A stretch of 64,000 bases of DNA from Flavobacterium undicola. Lineage in GTDB: Bacteria; Bacteroidota; Bacteroidia; Flavobacteriales; Flavobacteriaceae. Under the pieces are notes generated by a model that saw nothing but the letters and a program-made list of their open reading frames with translations, made no database searches and was not told the DNA's origin. A program made the position numbers and the translations under genes. Shown in pieces: positions 62,339 through 64,000 of the stretch. Every line of letters starts with the position of its first letter. Position 1 is the first letter of the stretch. The stretch lies in NCBI RefSeq assembly GCF_009909155.2, contig NZ_JAAAPM020000026.1, forward strand, positions 1-64,000. The letters run 5' to 3'.

Positions 62339-64000
62339 CTAATTTGACAATGAAAATGGTCTACTCTCTTTAGTAGTTCCCCATGATTTATTAGGTTGAT
62401 TTCCCATTTCAAAATCCAAAGTTCCTCCGTTCATTATAGAAAAATGATCTAAATAGGTTTTGTCGAATGCTGCTCCGTTAAAGCTTATTTTCTGAATATA
62501 ATTGTTACCAGAAGAAGCTCCTTTTGCATTTATAATCAATTTTTTTCCATTTTCTAAGCTTAGTGTAATCTTATCAAAATGAGGTCCTGAAATAACGTAT
62601 TGTGGAACCGATGGAGCCACTGGATAAAATCCTAAGGCAGCAAAAACATACCAAGCCGACATTTGTCCTGCATCGTCATTTCCGCTTAATCCACCTACTT
62701 CGTTACTATACTCTGTTTTCATAATCTGGGTTACCAATTCTTGGGTTTTCCAGGCCTGTCCTGAATAGTTGTACAAGAACGGAATTTGGTGACCTGGTTC
62801 ATTCCCATGCCAATATTGTTTGGCGGCATGGAAACGATCCAGATTTGCATTAAACCCATCTTCTCCTCCCATTAAATTCATTAATCCTTTGATATCTTGC
62901 GGCACATACCAAGTGTATTGATATGGCGTTCCTTCGGTGATATACGATTTTCTTATAAACTTGTCAAAATCTTTAGTAAAAGTTCCATCGGCAAATCGAC
63001 CTCTTACACAAGAGTCAGCTACGCTATACACATTTTCATAATTCAAAGCTCTTTTTTTCAATAATCTGGCATGTAAAGTATCTCTTTTTTTGGAAGCAAT
63101 TTGCGAAAGCGCAAAATCATCAAAAGCATATTCTAAGGTTCTGGAAACCTGTTCTCCTTGATGAAAAGACTCTTTTACCTCGTCTTCCAATGGCACATAA
63201 TTATATTTTAAATAGGAAGTCAAAGCACGACGTCCTTTACCATTCAAATAATCCGAATGATTTTCTGGCGTCTGAAACGCATTCTGCAATAAATAACCGT
63301 ATTCTTTATCTGAAATTTCAATGTTATTTTTCATATAAGCATCCGCTATTGCCGCTATGGAGTGATCTCCAATCATTGCTGACGTATAGCTATTCCAACA
63401 AGGAAAAATAGGCATCCATCCACCTTGTTCGGCCATTGAGAATAGACTGTGCATCATTTGCCCATTGACTTTTGGTGTCAGCAAATTAAACAATGGAAGT
63501 GAAGCCCTATAGATATCCCACATCGAGAAATCAGTGAAATAATCCTCCTTGCCGCTATTCATTAATTGTTTTCCGCCATTAAAACTCACATAAGCTCCAT
63601 CAACATCATTAAAAGTTCGAGGTTGTAAATAACTATGATACAAAGCCGTATAAAACTTTATTTTGTCGTCTTTATTTGTTCCTTCTACCTTTACTTTCGA
63701 AAGCGTTTTTTCCCAAGTATCTTTCAAATTTTCTTTTGCTTCAGCAAAATCTAAGTTCTTAGTTTCAGTCGCTAAGTTCTTTCTGGCTTGTTCAATACTG
63801 GTAAATGAAGTCCCAATTTTAGCCTCGATTGTTTCCCCTTTTTCAACATTAAAAGAAACATAAGCCCCTATGTTTTCTAGATTAGCAATCTCAGTATTGC
63901 CTTCGTGTATTTTTTCATTTTGATAAACACCAAACTTAGTCGCACTTTTACTCAATTGCACTACAAAATAGCCGCTAAAACCTGCTTTATCTCCCCAACC
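62339..64000 (-). CDS. GH92 alpha-mannosidase, 5-prime end beyond the window
   Basis: The reading frame stays open through base 64000 (residues GWGDKAGFSGYFV precede a possible GTG at 63961), so the N-terminal part of the beta-sandwich is outside the window; about 553 residues are visible. The toroid domain is complete: FSMWDIYRASLPLFNLL, WNSYTSAMIGDHSIAAIADAY and GNDDAGQMSAWYVFAALGFYP, with the conserved Asp pair. C-terminal sandwich ends in NQPNKSWG. Compared with the GH92 at 55.4 kb it belongs to a different subgroup (for example PQDIKGLMNLMGG and EPGHQIPFLYNY segments, the latter also typical of family members cutting 1,2-linked mannose). It ends 16 bases before the toroid-like gene. Confidence 0.92.
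   Translation of the reverse strand, partial: GWGDKAGFSGYFVVQLSKSATKFGVYQNEKIHEGNTEIANLENIGAYVSFNVEKGETIEAKIGTSFTSIEQARKNLATETKNLDFAEAKENLKDTWEKTLSKVKVEGTNKDDKIKFYTALYHSYLQPRTFNDVDGAYVSFNGGKQLMNSGKEDYFTDFSMWDIYRASLPLFNLLTPKVNGQMMHSLFSMAEQGGWMPIFPCWNSYTSAMIGDHSIAAIADAYMKNNIEISDKEYGYLLQNAFQTPENHSDYLNGKGRRALTSYLKYNYVPLEDEVKESFHQGEQVSRTLEYAFDDFALSQIASKKRDTLHARLLKKRALNYENVYSVADSCVRGRFADGTFTKDFDKFIRKSYITEGTPYQYTWYVPQDIKGLMNLMGGEDGFNANLDRFHAAKQYWHGNEPGHQIPFLYNYSGQAWKTQELVTQIMKTEYSNEVGGLSGNDDAGQMSAWYVFAALGFYPVAPSVPQYVISGPHFDKITLSLENGKKLIINAKGASSGNNYIQKISFNGAAFDKTYLDHFSIMNGGTLDFEMGNQPNKSWGTTKESRPFSLSN

Noticed and set aside
1..64000. CRISPR arrays, rRNA genes, prophage or complete insertion sequences
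   Set aside because: No regularly spaced repeats, rRNA sequence, transposase or phage structural gene was found.

Overview
The window looks like the chromosome of a Flavobacterium-type Bacteroidota. It is AT-rich, promoters carry TAnnTTTG -7 boxes, there is little Shine-Dalgarno signal, and it holds SusC/SusD pairs, a hybrid two-component regulator, ECF sigma/FecR regulators and lipoproteins with acidic surface-export-like N-termini. Nearly all of it is one large region for degrading plant cell-wall glycans.

Layout. (1) 1-1.97 kb: a secreted alpha/beta hydrolase beside a hairpin-rich repeat, a tRNA-Trp with its terminator, and a dispersed repeat. (2) 1.98-16.9 kb: a pectin utilisation locus. 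Its minus-strand genes run fecR anti-sigma, STN-type susC, susD, a DUF4957/DUF5123-like surface protein, PL1 and PL10 pectate lyases, a CE8 pectin methylesterase and a BD-FAE-type esterase; the ECF sigma gene is divergent. A second inverted copy of the 1.6 kb repeat lies at 17 kb, so this block is bracketed by inverted repeats. (3) 17.3-27.1 kb: a minus-strand enzyme operon with two GH28, two GH105, GH43, a PL10-CE8 fusion and a CE12 esterase. (4) 27.5-38.2 kb: a LacI-family regulator, then a seven-gene operon kduI-kduD-uxaC-kdgK-kdgA-uxaB-uxaA and a separate exuT-like transporter. (5) 38.6-64 kb: a minus-strand cluster with two GH92, a DUF4861-like protein, an unrecognised toroid-like protein, a divergent GH28, GH89, GH27, a HGSNAT-like acetyltransferase, a PI-PLC-like protein, GH115, GH29, a metallophosphoesterase and a hybrid two-component regulator. 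It runs off the right edge.

How it works together. Surface lyases and esterases de-esterify and cut homogalacturonan, SusCD imports oligomers, and periplasmic GH105 and GH28 release unsaturated and saturated uronates. ExuT takes these into the cytoplasm, where KduI/KduD and UxaC/UxaB/UxaA converge on KDG, and KdgK/KdgA give pyruvate and glyceraldehyde-3-phosphate. A 14-bp palindrome, TGTAATCGATTACA, sits at the promoters of the GH28 operon, the kduI operon, exuT, lacI (one change) and the ECF sigma gene (one change), so one LacI regulator probably ties import, depolymerisation and catabolism together.

The most novel part is region 5. A PI-PLC-like protein, an alpha-glucuronidase family, a HGSNAT-like glucosamine N-acetyltransferase next to an alpha-N-acetylglucosaminidase, alpha-mannosidases, an alpha-galactosidase family, a fucosidase and a phosphatase match, bond for bond, what is needed to take apart plant glycosyl inositol phosphorylceramide headgroups or GPI-anchor glycans. 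This is inference, not shown by sequence alone.
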